Shown: in pieces, positions 6,904 through 13,295 of the stretch
How positions within the stretch are numbered: position 1 is the stretch's first letter
How the letters are laid out: each line of letters starts with the position of its first letter
NCBI GenBank assembly: GCA_902803675.1
Contig: CADCQZ010000324.1
Location: forward strand, 1 to 13,295
Direction: 5' to 3'
From: an uncultured Eubacteriales bacterium
Lineage (GTDB): Bacteria; Bacillota_A; Clostridia; Christensenellales; Aristaeellaceae
DNA length: 13,295 bases
Translations under genes and position numbers: made by a program
Notes under the pieces: generated by a model
Seen by the model: the letters and a program-made list of their open reading frames with translations, nothing else
The model's database searches: none
What the model was told of the DNA's origin: nothing

Positions 6904-6968
6904 TTTCAGTCAAGAGATCCTCAGAAAAAGAACAGCCCACGCAGTTTTTTACGAAAGGACGATCCCAT

Positions 6969-8252
6969 ATGAAATTATCCATTGTCGGTGCCGGAAGCTC
7001 CTACACCCCCGAGCTGATCGAGGAAATGATCGACCGCCGGGACACACTGCCCGTCAAGGAACTGGTCCTGTACGATATCGACGAAAAGCGTCTTGACATC
7101 ATGACGGGGTTCTGCCGCCGGTTCGCGGACAAGCGGGGGATGCAGGGACTGATCATCCGCGCCACCACCGACCTTGACGACGCCCTGGAAGGCGCCGATT
7201 TCGTGGACACACAGATCCGGGTGGGCGGCAACCGCCAGAGAGTCAAGGATGAAAAGATCCCCCTGAAATACGGCCTGGTGGGCCAGGAGACCACCGGCGC
7301 GGGCGGCATGATGAAGGCCTTCCGCACCATCCCGGTCATGATGAACGTGGCCAGGCACATGGAAAAGGTCTCCCCCGACGGCTGGATCATCAACTACACC
7401 AATCCCACCGGCCTGGTGACCGAAGCCGTGACGCGCTACACGAAGGCGCGTATCGCCGGTTTCTGTTCCGGGGGCATCTTCCCGAAGATGTGGGCCTCAA
7501 GAGCCCTGGGCATCGGCTACACCGGTAAGGACTACGGCCGGGTGCAGTACGATTATGTGGGCCTGAACCACATGAATTTCATCAGCAACATCACCATCGA
7601 CGGTCGGCCGATCACCCGGGATGAGTTCAACGCCCTGGCCGAACAGAACGGGCACGATGTGGACCCGGAACTGAGCAGGCTGCTGGGTGTGCTGACAAGC
7701 CCGTATCTGCAGTACTACTACCACACCGGAGCGAAAGTGGAAAAGCTCCGCGCCCAGAAGCAGACCCGGGGCGAATATGTGCAGGAACTGGAAAAGGAAG
7801 TCTACGCTGCCTATGCCGATCCTGACAACGCGGACAAGCCCGCCGCCCTGGAAAAGCGCGGCGGCGGCGGATACAGCGAAGTGGCCATGAACTTCGTGAA
7901 CGCTGTCTTCAACAACTGCGATACCGAGCAGGTGGTCAACGTGCCCAACAAGGGAGCCGTCCCCTTCCTGCCGGACAGCGCCGTGGTGGAGATCAACTGC
8001 CTGGTCAACAGGCGCGGCATGGCGCCCATCCACCGCTCCATGGATCAGATCCCGCCCATGTGCTGGGGCCTGATCGCCGCCGTGAAAAACTATGAGCAGC
8101 TGGCGGTGGAAGCGGCTGTGGAAGGAAGCGTCACCAAGATGAAATGGGCTCTGCTGGCCCATCCCCTGGTGCGCGAATATGAGCTGGTGGAAAAACTGGT
8201 CCCCGAACTGATGGAAGCCAACAGAGAGTTCCTTCCCCAATTCGAACTGTGA
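6969..8252 (+). CDS. Glycoside hydrolase family 4, 6-phospho-beta-glucosidase-like (NAD- and metal-dependent)
   Basis: A 427-residue GH4 enzyme of usual size (410-450). The NAD-binding Rossmann start is GAGSSYTPE (7-15). The signatures GQETTGAGGMMKAFRTIPV (105-123) and NYTNPTG (142-148) follow. Metal ligands Cys166 (FCSGG) and His201 (GLNHMN) are present, and a Tyr cluster near 249-251 may supply the base. GH4 enzymes cleave glycosides by transient oxidation at C3, mostly on 6-phosphorylated disaccharides; the relatives LicH/CelF/ChbF act on phospho-cellobiose or chitobiose derivatives. The residue after Cys166 is Ser, where LicH/CelF types have Asn and alpha-glucosidase types have Asp, so specificity is open. 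The start is the ATG at 6969, 9 nt after GAAAGGA; the frame is open further upstream but that part is promoter and operator. It is first in the operon, and a kinase gene follows 12 bp later. Confidence 0.9.
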   Translation: MKLSIVGAGSSYTPELIEEMIDRRDTLPVKELVLYDIDEKRLDIMTGFCRRFADKRGMQGLIIRATTDLDDALEGADFVDTQIRVGGNRQRVKDEKIPLKYGLVGQETTGAGGMMKAFRTIPVMMNVARHMEKVSPDGWIINYTNPTGLVTEAVTRYTKARIAGFCSGGIFPKMWASRALGIGYTGKDYGRVQYDYVGLNHMNFISNITIDGRPITRDEFNALAEQNGHDVDPELSRLLGVLTSPYLQYYYHTGAKVEKLRAQKQTRGEYVQELEKEVYAAYADPDNADKPAALEKRGGGGYSEVAMNFVNAVFNNCDTEQVVNVPNKGAVPFLPDSAVVEINCLVNRRGMAPIHRSMDQIPPMCWGLIAAVKNYEQLAVEAAVEGSVTKMKWALLAHPLVREYELVEKLVPELMEANREFLPQFEL

Positions 8253-8257
8253 GGAAG
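8251..8257 (+). promoter_or_regulatory. Ribosome binding site selecting a TTG start for the kinase gene
   Basis: GAGGAAG overlaps the stop codon of the GH4 gene and lies 7 nt before the TTG at 8265. An ATG at 8258 touches the site directly and is out of frame, opening only a 9-codon frame. The TTG is therefore the best start for the kinase. Confidence 0.65.
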
Positions 8258-8264
8258 ATGTCAA

Positions 8265-9263
8265 TTGAGAACTGTTCTGGGAATTGATCAGGGCGGCAGC
8301 AAGACCTACGCCGTCATCACCGATGACACCGGCCGGATCCTGGGAACAGGCCGCGGCCCGGGCGCCTGCCATTCGGACGCGGGCATGGCCCGTGCCATGG
8401 CGGCCGTCGCCGAGGCGGCCGGGCAGGCCTGCGCCGAAGCGGGGATCGCTCCCGGCACCGTGACCGCCGCGGCGGGAGGCCTGACCGGCGTGGACTGGCC
8501 CGATGAAGCGGACCTGGTGCGCAAGGCCCTGGCTGATACCCTCCTCATCCCCGCGGAAAGGATCCAGGTGGTCAACGACTGCCTGATCGCCCTGCGTGCC
8601 GCCACCTCCAGCCCGGCGGGCTGCATCCTGTGCGCGGGCACCGGCCTTAACTGCGCGGTGCGGGACGGCCGGGGCCGCGAATACACCTTCGGCTTCTATA
8701 TCCGTGAAAAGGATCAGGGGGGCATGGCCCTGGCCCGCAGAGTGCTGCAGGCCGTGTATGACGCCGAGTCCGGCATGGGTCCCACCACCGCTCTTTCAGA
8801 TCGGGCGCTCGCCCTGGCCGGCTGCGGCACCGTGGACGATCTCCTGCGCATGCAGGTCACGGGAAAGCTTCCCGGCGGCATCATGCAGCAGCTGCCCCTG
8901 ATGCTCGAGGAGACAGCCCTGGAAGGCGATGAAGTATCCCTGGAACTCCTCCGCGGCTTCGGCAGGGATACGGCCGCTTATGCCGTGGCCGCCCTCAGGC
9001 GCTTCCATATGGAGAACAGCGCCGTCCGGGTGGTGCTGTCCGGCAGCGTGTTCAAGTGCCGCGCGGCGGCCCTGCTGGACACGGTCAGGGCCTCGATCCT
9101 TTCCTCCGTCCCCCGCGCGGTCATCACCGAAAGCACGTGGGAACCTGTGATCGGCGCCGTCCTGCTGGCCCTGGATCATTTGGAAGGCACGGACGCGGCC
9201 GTCATTCAGCAGCATATAAAGCGCGATGCACAGCGCTTTAATATGGTCCGCAAAACAAATTGA
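8265..9263 (+). CDS. BadF/BadG/BcrA/BcrD-family ATPase, N-acetylglucosamine-kinase-like sugar kinase
   Basis: A 332-residue member of the ASKHA (actin / sugar kinase / Hsp70) superfamily in the BadF/BadG/N-acetylglucosamine kinase group. Seen in order: phosphate-1 loop DQGGSKT (8-14), a TGVD segment (74-77), NDCLIAL (104-110) whose Asp105 matches the catalytic aspartate of NAGK, phosphate-2 loop CAGTG (123-127), and LSGSVF (258-263) in the adenosine-binding part. The motif usually read as GWG-x-LGDEGSG is degenerate here (FGFYIREKDQGG), so it is a diverged member. It would phosphorylate the imported sugar or glycoside with ATP in the cytoplasm, making the 6-phospho substrate that GH4 enzymes need. 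Translation starts at TTG. The gene sits 12 bp after the GH4 gene and 16 bp before the binding-protein gene, whose ribosome binding site overlaps its stop. Substrate not proven. Confidence 0.83.
   Translation: MRTVLGIDQGGSKTYAVITDDTGRILGTGRGPGACHSDAGMARAMAAVAEAAGQACAEAGIAPGTVTAAAGGLTGVDWPDEADLVRKALADTLLIPAERIQVVNDCLIALRAATSSPAGCILCAGTGLNCAVRDGRGREYTFGFYIREKDQGGMALARRVLQAVYDAESGMGPTTALSDRALALAGCGTVDDLLRMQVTGKLPGGIMQQLPLMLEETALEGDEVSLELLRGFGRDTAAYAVAALRRFHMENSAVRVVLSGSVFKCRAAALLDTVRASILSSVPRAVITESTWEPVIGAVLLALDHLEGTDAAVIQQHIKRDAQRFNMVRKTN
9217..9240 (+). other. 8-bp hairpin at the kinase 3' end, upstream of the binding-protein gene
   Basis: TAAAGCGC (9217-9224) and GCGCTTTA (9233-9240) form a perfect 8-bp stem with an 8-nt loop in the last codons of the kinase gene, 40 bp before the binding-protein ATG. 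With the hairpin behind that gene it would flank the binding-protein message. It may guide mRNA processing or stability, or be a chance codon pattern. Confidence 0.4.
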
Positions 9264-9279
9264 AAAGGAGAGTGTTCAC

Positions 9280-10554
9280 ATGAAAAAGTGCATGGCCCTC
9301 ATCACCGCTCTGATGATGCTGCTTTCCCTGGGGATGGCAGCCGTATCCGCCGAGGAGCAGATCACCCTCACCTTCTGGCACATCTGGCCCACCGATCAGA
9401 TGAGCGACATCGTCAAGGATTACATCGCCATCTACGAAGCAGAGCATCCCAACATCCGCATCGAAGCGAGCGCCTATCAGGAAGTGGACTACCAGACCAC
9501 CAAGCTGCCCATCGCCGCTTCCACCAAATCCCAGGGCGACGTGTTCTTCTGCTGGGGCGGCGGTTCCGCCAAGACCTACGTGGACGCCGGCGCCGTGCTG
9601 AGGCTGGACGAATACCTGGAGAAGGCCAATGTGTACGACAGCCTGCTGGACGGCACCCTGACCTACGGCACCTATGACGGCGGCATCTACGGCCTGCCCC
9701 TCAAGCAGTGGGCCGGCGTGCTGTTCTGCAACCAGGAGATCTTCGATGAGTACGGCGTCAAGATCCCCGAGACCTGGGACGAGATGATGACCGCCGTGGA
9801 GACCTTCCGCGCCAACGGCGTCACCCCCCTGGTGCTGGGCGCCAAGGATGCCTGGCATATCGGCATGATCCAGAACGCCCTGGCCGTGCGCACGGCGGGC
9901 CCCGAATACGTGAATGCCGCTCTGTCCGGCGAAAAGACCATGAACACCCCGGAGATCGTCCGTTCCGCCCAGCTCCTGGTGGACCTGAACAACGCCAAGG
10001 CGTTCTGCAACGGCACCCTGGGCGTCAGCTCCGAGGAAGCTCAGGAAGAGTTCTACATGGGCATGGTGGCCATGTATTTCGGCGGCAGCTGGTGCGCTTC
10101 CGGTTGTGACAGCCCCGACAACGATCTGGTGGGCAAGGTCACCGTGACCACCCTGCCCGTCGTGGACGGCGGCCTGGGCGACAGCACCACCTATTCCGGC
10201 GGCGTGATCGACTTCATGATGGTGAACTCCGCCACCGAGCATCCGGACGAGGCCTTTGATTTCGCCCTCGGCATGACCAAGTACATGTCCCAGGAATGCT
10301 ACAAGATCGGCGACTCCCTGCCCGCCTGGAAGCTTCCGGATATCGATGAATCCGAAGTGTCCCCCACCCTGATCGCCATCAAGAACCTGATCCAGAACTC
10401 CACAGGCTACGTGCTGGCGTGGGATACCTTCCTGGCCGGCGCCGCCATCGACGCCCACTACCAGGCGCTGCAGGGCCTGATCGCCGGCACCATGACCCCC
10501 GAAGAATTCGCCGTGGCCATGGATGAAGCGGTCATCGCTATGTACGCCGAATAA
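9280..10554 (+). CDS. Sugar ABC transporter substrate-binding protein (family 1)
   Basis: A 424-residue exported protein of the usual length. The N-terminus is a classic Sec signal peptide: MKK, a hydrophobic core at 5-19, and an AVSA-EE cleavage site after residue 24. There is no lipobox cysteine, although most Gram-positive binding proteins are lipoproteins, so how it stays at the cell is unclear. The mature part starts with 'ITLTFWHIWP', the first strand of the COG1653 fold. It continues with 'HPNIRIEASAYQ', 'GDVFFCWGGGSAKTYVDAGAVLRLDEYL' and 'YGLPLKQWAGVLFCNQEIFDEYGV', all in the family order, and many Trp and Tyr residues are available to stack on a sugar. The ATG lies 11 bp after AAAGGAG. 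The same operon carries the two permeases. The ligand is probably the glycoside processed by the GH4 enzyme and kinase upstream. Confidence 0.93.
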   Translation: MKKCMALITALMMLLSLGMAAVSAEEQITLTFWHIWPTDQMSDIVKDYIAIYEAEHPNIRIEASAYQEVDYQTTKLPIAASTKSQGDVFFCWGGGSAKTYVDAGAVLRLDEYLEKANVYDSLLDGTLTYGTYDGGIYGLPLKQWAGVLFCNQEIFDEYGVKIPETWDEMMTAVETFRANGVTPLVLGAKDAWHIGMIQNALAVRTAGPEYVNAALSGEKTMNTPEIVRSAQLLVDLNNAKAFCNGTLGVSSEEAQEEFYMGMVAMYFGGSWCASGCDSPDNDLVGKVTVTTLPVVDGGLGDSTTYSGGVIDFMMVNSATEHPDEAFDFALGMTKYMSQECYKIGDSLPAWKLPDIDESEVSPTLIAIKNLIQNSTGYVLAWDTFLAGAAIDAHYQALQGLIAGTMTPEEFAVAMDEAVIAMYAE

Positions 10555-10570
10555 TCCTGCCGATCATTCG

Positions 10571-10605
10571 CTGCCCGGCCGGTCATCCAGCCGGGCAGCC
10601 CTTTT
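10571..10605 (+). terminator. Hairpin between binding protein and permease genes (attenuator or stability element)
   Basis: CTGCCCGGC (10571-10579) and GCCGGGCAG (10590-10598) form a 9-bp perfect stem with a 10-nt loop, followed by CCCTTTT. The next ribosome binding site starts 4 bp later. It has the same place and form as the hairpin in the first ABC cassette, so partial termination or 3'-end protection of the binding-protein message is likely. Confidence 0.72.
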
Positions 10606-10620
10606 CAAGGAGGGATCCAG

Positions 10621-11499
10621 ATGGAAAAAGCCCTGCGGGACAAAAAAGCCATCCTGTTCTTCGTGCTCCCGGCCTTCATATGGTTTTTCGCCATCGCGCT
10701 GTTCCCCGTGCTCCAGTCCGTCGGATACAGCACGCTGAACTGGAACGGCATTTCCGAAGGCAGATTCGTCGGCCCGGACAATTACTCAGTCCTTCTGACG
10801 GATGACCTGTTCTGGCAGTCCATCTGGCATTCCCTGATCCTGGCCGGAGCTTCCCTGTTCATCCAGCTGCCCATTTCGATGCTGCTGGCCATGATCCTGG
10901 CCAACGGCGTCAGGGGCGAGACCGCTTACCGGAACATCTTCTTCGTACCGGTGATCATTTCCGGCACGGTCATCGCCAACCTGTGGATGAAGGTCTATCA
11001 TCCGTCATACGGGCTGCTGAACAACATCCTGAACTCCGTGGGGCTCAGCGGCTGGACCCACGAATGGCTCGGGTCAACGGACACGGCCCTGGGCGCGTGC
11101 TTCGTCCCCATGGTGTGGCAGTACATCGGCTATCACATGCTGTTGTACTATTCCTCCGCCAAGTCCATCAGTGAGGACATCCTGGAGGCCGCCCGGGTGG
11201 ACGGCGCCAATAAGCGCCAGCTGGTGTTCCGGATCATCATGCCCCAGATCGTACCGATGATCAAGGCCAGCACGATTTTCGCCATCATCGGTTCCCTCAA
11301 ATCATTCGACATGATCCAGATCCTCACCAAGGGCGGCCCGGTGCACGCCTCCGAGGTGCCGTCACTGCTCATGTACACCAATATCTTTACCACCCGCCGG
11401 TACGGGTACGCCAGCGCCATCGCCATTTTCATCATAATCGAGTGCCTCCTGTTCACTCTCGCCGTGCAGAAACTGTTCGGCGCGATCCAGAAAGAATAG
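10621..11499 (+). CDS. Sugar ABC transporter permease, MalF/UgpA type
   Basis: A 292-residue inner-membrane channel subunit with about six hydrophobic segments, the first at 10-33 ('ILFFVLPAFIWFFAIALFPVL'-like). The EAA loop is at 189-191 (EAARVDGANKRQLVF) with the expected MPQIVP continuation. 'LTKGGPVHASEV' in the last periplasmic loop is typical of the UgpA group. The ATG follows AAGGAGGGATC. The second permease begins 16 bp downstream. It is only distantly similar by eye to the first-cassette permease at 487-1401, so the two transporters are likely separate acquisitions with different ligands rather than a fresh duplication. Confidence 0.93.
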   Translation: MEKALRDKKAILFFVLPAFIWFFAIALFPVLQSVGYSTLNWNGISEGRFVGPDNYSVLLTDDLFWQSIWHSLILAGASLFIQLPISMLLAMILANGVRGETAYRNIFFVPVIISGTVIANLWMKVYHPSYGLLNNILNSVGLSGWTHEWLGSTDTALGACFVPMVWQYIGYHMLLYYSSAKSISEDILEAARVDGANKRQLVFRIIMPQIVPMIKASTIFAIIGSLKSFDMIQILTKGGPVHASEVPSLLMYTNIFTTRRYGYASAIAIFIIIECLLFTLAVQKLFGAIQKE

Positions 11500-11515
11500 A
11501 AAGGAGGCTGACGGC

Positions 11516-12373
11516 ATGAGCACGATCACACAGACGAAGAAAAGGACCGGCAGCCTGAAAAACAGGACCGGCCCGCTGATGACGGTGTTCCTCATCATCG
11601 TGGCCCTGATCCAGCTGTTCCCCCTTTACTGGATGTTCTCCTTCTCCCTCAAGGACAATAAGGAGATCTTCGGCGCCAATCCCATGGGCCTGCCGCAGAA
11701 ATGGCAGTGGGACAATTACTCCAAGATCTTCACCGCCGGCAGCATGGGCACCTACCTGCTCAACAGCGTGATCGTCACCGCCTCGACGATCCTGCTGACC
11801 CTGCTGCTCTCGGCCATGGCCACTTATGCCATCGTGCGCATGAAGTGGAAGCTGAGCAGGACGGTGTATACCATATTCCTCATCGGCATGATGCTGTCGG
11901 TGCAGGCGGTGATGCTGCCCCTGTACGTGAACCTGCAGCCCATTTTATCCACCCACTGGGCCCTGATCCTGCCCTACACGGCCTTCGCCATGCCCCAGGC
12001 CATCCTGCTGATGGTCGGTTCCCTGGAGGCGCTGCCCAAGGAGATGGAAGAGGCCGCCTTTATCGACGGCGCCAATATCTACCGGATCTTTTTCATCATC
12101 ATCCTGCCGATGCTGGCGCCCATACTGTCCACCGTGGCGATCCTGACCTTCCTGAGCACCTGGAACGAGTACATGCTCGCTTTGGTATTCATCTCCACCG
12201 ATAAACTGAAGACCGTCACCGTGGGCGTCAACGACATGGTGGGCAAGTATTCCACCAAATGGGGCGTCATCGGCGCCGGATTGACCATGGCCACGCTGCC
12301 CACCCTGATCATGTACGCGGTCCTGAGCAAAAACATCACCAACAGTCTGGCCATGGGAGCCGTGAAAGGATGA
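11516..12373 (+). CDS. Sugar ABC transporter permease, MalG/UgpE type
   Basis: A 285-residue partner of the preceding permease. A basic N-terminus (about 20 residues) leads into the first membrane segment, which ends in 'FPLYWMFSFSLK', the MalG/UgpE hallmark. The EAA loop is at 179-181 (EEAAFIDGANIYRIFF) with LPMLAP after it. The C-terminus 'LAMGAVKG' is nearly the same as that of the other MalG-type permease in this window. It starts at ATG after a perfect AAAGGAGG. The deaminase-like gene begins only 5 bp after its stop, with its ribosome binding site inside the last codons, which suggests translational coupling. No ATPase gene accompanies the pair. Confidence 0.94.
   Translation: MSTITQTKKRTGSLKNRTGPLMTVFLIIVALIQLFPLYWMFSFSLKDNKEIFGANPMGLPQKWQWDNYSKIFTAGSMGTYLLNSVIVTASTILLTLLLSAMATYAIVRMKWKLSRTVYTIFLIGMMLSVQAVMLPLYVNLQPILSTHWALILPYTAFAMPQAILLMVGSLEALPKEMEEAAFIDGANIYRIFFIIILPMLAPILSTVAILTFLSTWNEYMLALVFISTDKLKTVTVGVNDMVGKYSTKWGVIGAGLTMATLPTLIMYAVLSKNITNSLAMGAVKG
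12364..12370 (+). promoter_or_regulatory. Ribosome binding site fixing the start of the Cys-rich/NagB fusion gene
   Basis: GAAAGGA, inside the last codons of the permease gene, lies 8 nt before the ATG at 12379. The in-frame ATGs further on (for example 12474) have no purine-rich site before them. The full-length reading with the Cys-rich N-terminus is therefore preferred. Confidence 0.65.
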
Positions 12374-12378
12374 CGCCT

Positions 12379-13281
12379 ATGAGATGCACCTGCCCCTATA
12401 TCCCCTGCAAGATGCACGGAAACTGCAAAGCCTGTATCGCCCACAACATCCACACCGGTGACCTGGCCCACTGCATGGAAAAAACGGCGATGGCCCGCGG
12501 CGCGGTCATGCCGCTGCGCCTGCCCGGTAAAGTGTATCTTGAAAACGACTTTGAGGCCATGAGCCGGCGCAGCGCCGAACTGGTGGCGGATGTGGTGCGG
12601 GCAAAGCCCGACGCCCTGATCTCCCTGCCCGCCGGCAGCACCGCCAGGCGCACCTATGAGATCCTCAAAGAAATGGCGGACCGCGGAGACGTCGACTTCA
12701 GCCGCGCCCGGTTCGTGGCTCTTGACGAATGGCTGGACCTAAAGGATGAGAGCGAGAACTGCGACGCTTTCATGCGGAAGAACTTTTACACGCCCCTCGG
12801 CATCCCGGACGAGCGGGTGAAACGCTTTGATATCCACGCCGCCGACCTTGACAGGACCTGCCGGGACGTGGACGAGTTCATCTTCGCCCATTCCGGCATC
12901 GACGTGATGCTCCTGGGCGTGGGCATGAACGGGCATCTGGGGCTGAATGAGCCGGGCGGCGATTTTTCGGATTACGCCAAGGTGGTGGAACTGGACAGCG
13001 TCACGATGAACGTGGGCCAGAAATACTTTACCGGCGGCATGGAGCTGACGCGGGGCATCACCCTGGGCGTGCACCACATGTTCGACGCGAAGCTCGTGAT
13101 CCTGCAGGTGGGCGGCGCGCACAAAGCGGATATCATGGAACGGGTACTGCGCACGCCTCCGACCGAGGATCTGCCCGCCACCGTGCTCAAGCTGGTCGAC
13201 AACGGCGTCCTGGTCATCGACCGTGACGCCGCGTCCAAAGCCATGGACCTGATGGAAGGGCCGCAGGTCATCAAAGGATAA
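12379..13281 (+). CDS. Glucosamine-6-phosphate deaminase/isomerase-like enzyme with N-terminal Cys/His-rich domain
   Basis: A 300-residue protein made of two parts. Residues 1-34 hold six cysteines (3, 5, 10, 16, 19, 32) and four histidines (13, 22, 25, 31), which looks like a small zinc-binding fold. Residues about 51-300 are a NagB-type sugar-phosphate isomerase of normal size: the phosphate loop SLPAGST, LDEW (115-118) with Asp116 at the position of the catalytic base, and GVGMNGHLGLNEPG (180-193), where His186 and Glu191 match the ring-opening pair. Asn184 stands where E. coli NagB has Asp141, as I recall for Bacillus-type enzymes. The expected reaction is glucosamine 6-phosphate to fructose 6-phosphate and ammonia; galactosamine 6-phosphate is an alternative. 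It is the last gene seen in the operon and would deliver the product of the GH4 enzyme and kinase to glycolysis. The gene name is left open because of the fusion and substrate doubt. Confidence 0.85.
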   Translation: MRCTCPYIPCKMHGNCKACIAHNIHTGDLAHCMEKTAMARGAVMPLRLPGKVYLENDFEAMSRRSAELVADVVRAKPDALISLPAGSTARRTYEILKEMADRGDVDFSRARFVALDEWLDLKDESENCDAFMRKNFYTPLGIPDERVKRFDIHAADLDRTCRDVDEFIFAHSGIDVMLLGVGMNGHLGLNEPGGDFSDYAKVVELDSVTMNVGQKYFTGGMELTRGITLGVHHMFDAKLVILQVGGAHKADIMERVLRTPPTEDLPATVLKLVDNGVLVIDRDAASKAMDLMEGPQVIKG

Positions 13282-13295
13282 GAAGCCCAAAAAAG

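Noticed and set aside
6762..6968. A 69-codon N-terminal extension of the GH4 gene
   Set aside because: The stretch holds a hairpin, a strong promoter and the operator. A good ribosome binding site precedes the ATG at 6969, where the GH4 fold begins at once.
9238..10458. A 406-codon open frame on the minus strand opposite the second binding-protein gene
   Set aside because: It is rich in Gly, His, Val and Gln with no family motif, and opposes a well-supported exported protein. It is a codon-bias shadow.
12259..12378. A 40-codon upstream extension of the deaminase-like gene
   Set aside because: It overlaps the end of the permease gene in another frame. The ATG at 12379 has its own ribosome binding site and starts right before the Cys-rich domain.
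12928..12936. Loss of a catalytic residue in the NagB-like domain (Asn184 where E. coli has Asp141)
   Set aside because: As far as I recall, NGH is found at this place in Bacillus-type active enzymes, so it is not evidence of inactivity.

Overview
The window reads as a carbohydrate-uptake and catabolism island from a GC-rich member of the Firmicutes, probably a gut clostridium. The grounds are strong AGGAGG-type ribosome binding sites ahead of nearly every gene, two sugar ABC cassettes that carry no ATPase gene of their own, a LacI-family regulator, a Bacillus-type NagB motif and a Cys-rich mini-domain of a kind I recall from clostridia. The genus cannot be fixed from the sequence alone. Coding density is high, no gap exceeds about 220 bp, and I see no tRNA, rRNA, IS element, CRISPR array or phage gene.

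Region A (2-3248, + strand) is the end of one operon. It holds the 3' part of a sugar-binding protein gene, two ABC permease genes and a gene for an N-acetylneuraminate-lyase-type aldolase. A strong hairpin lies between the binding protein and the permeases, and a perfect 17-bp inverted repeat closes the operon as a probable bidirectional terminator. Region B (3400-4662, - strand) is a convergent gene for a Gfo/Idh/MocA oxidoreductase with its own sigma70-like promoter. Region C (4875-6753, + strand) is a probable two-gene unit of an inositol-monophosphatase-family phosphatase and a LacI-family regulator. It is transcribed divergently from region B.

Region D (6822-13281, + strand) is a second, complete catabolic operon. 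Its promoter has a perfect TTGACA box, and a perfect 16-bp palindrome centred about 13 bp downstream of the expected start is a very good candidate LacI-family operator. A second right half-site lies exactly 73 bp upstream. The genes in order are a family 4 glycoside hydrolase, a BadF/BadG-type (N-acetylglucosamine-kinase-like) sugar kinase, a sugar-binding protein, two permeases, and a glucosamine-6-phosphate-deaminase-like enzyme with an N-terminal Cys/His-rich domain fused on.

Taken together the enzymes point to amino sugars. Region A fits sialic acid or a derivative, cut to ManNAc and pyruvate. Region D fits import of an amino-sugar glycoside or disaccharide without a PTS, phosphorylation inside the cell, cleavage of the phosphorylated glycoside by the NAD-dependent GH4 enzyme, and isomerisation/deamination into glycolysis. 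NanE, NanK, NagA and the transport ATPase are not in the window. The substrates are inferred from family and context only.
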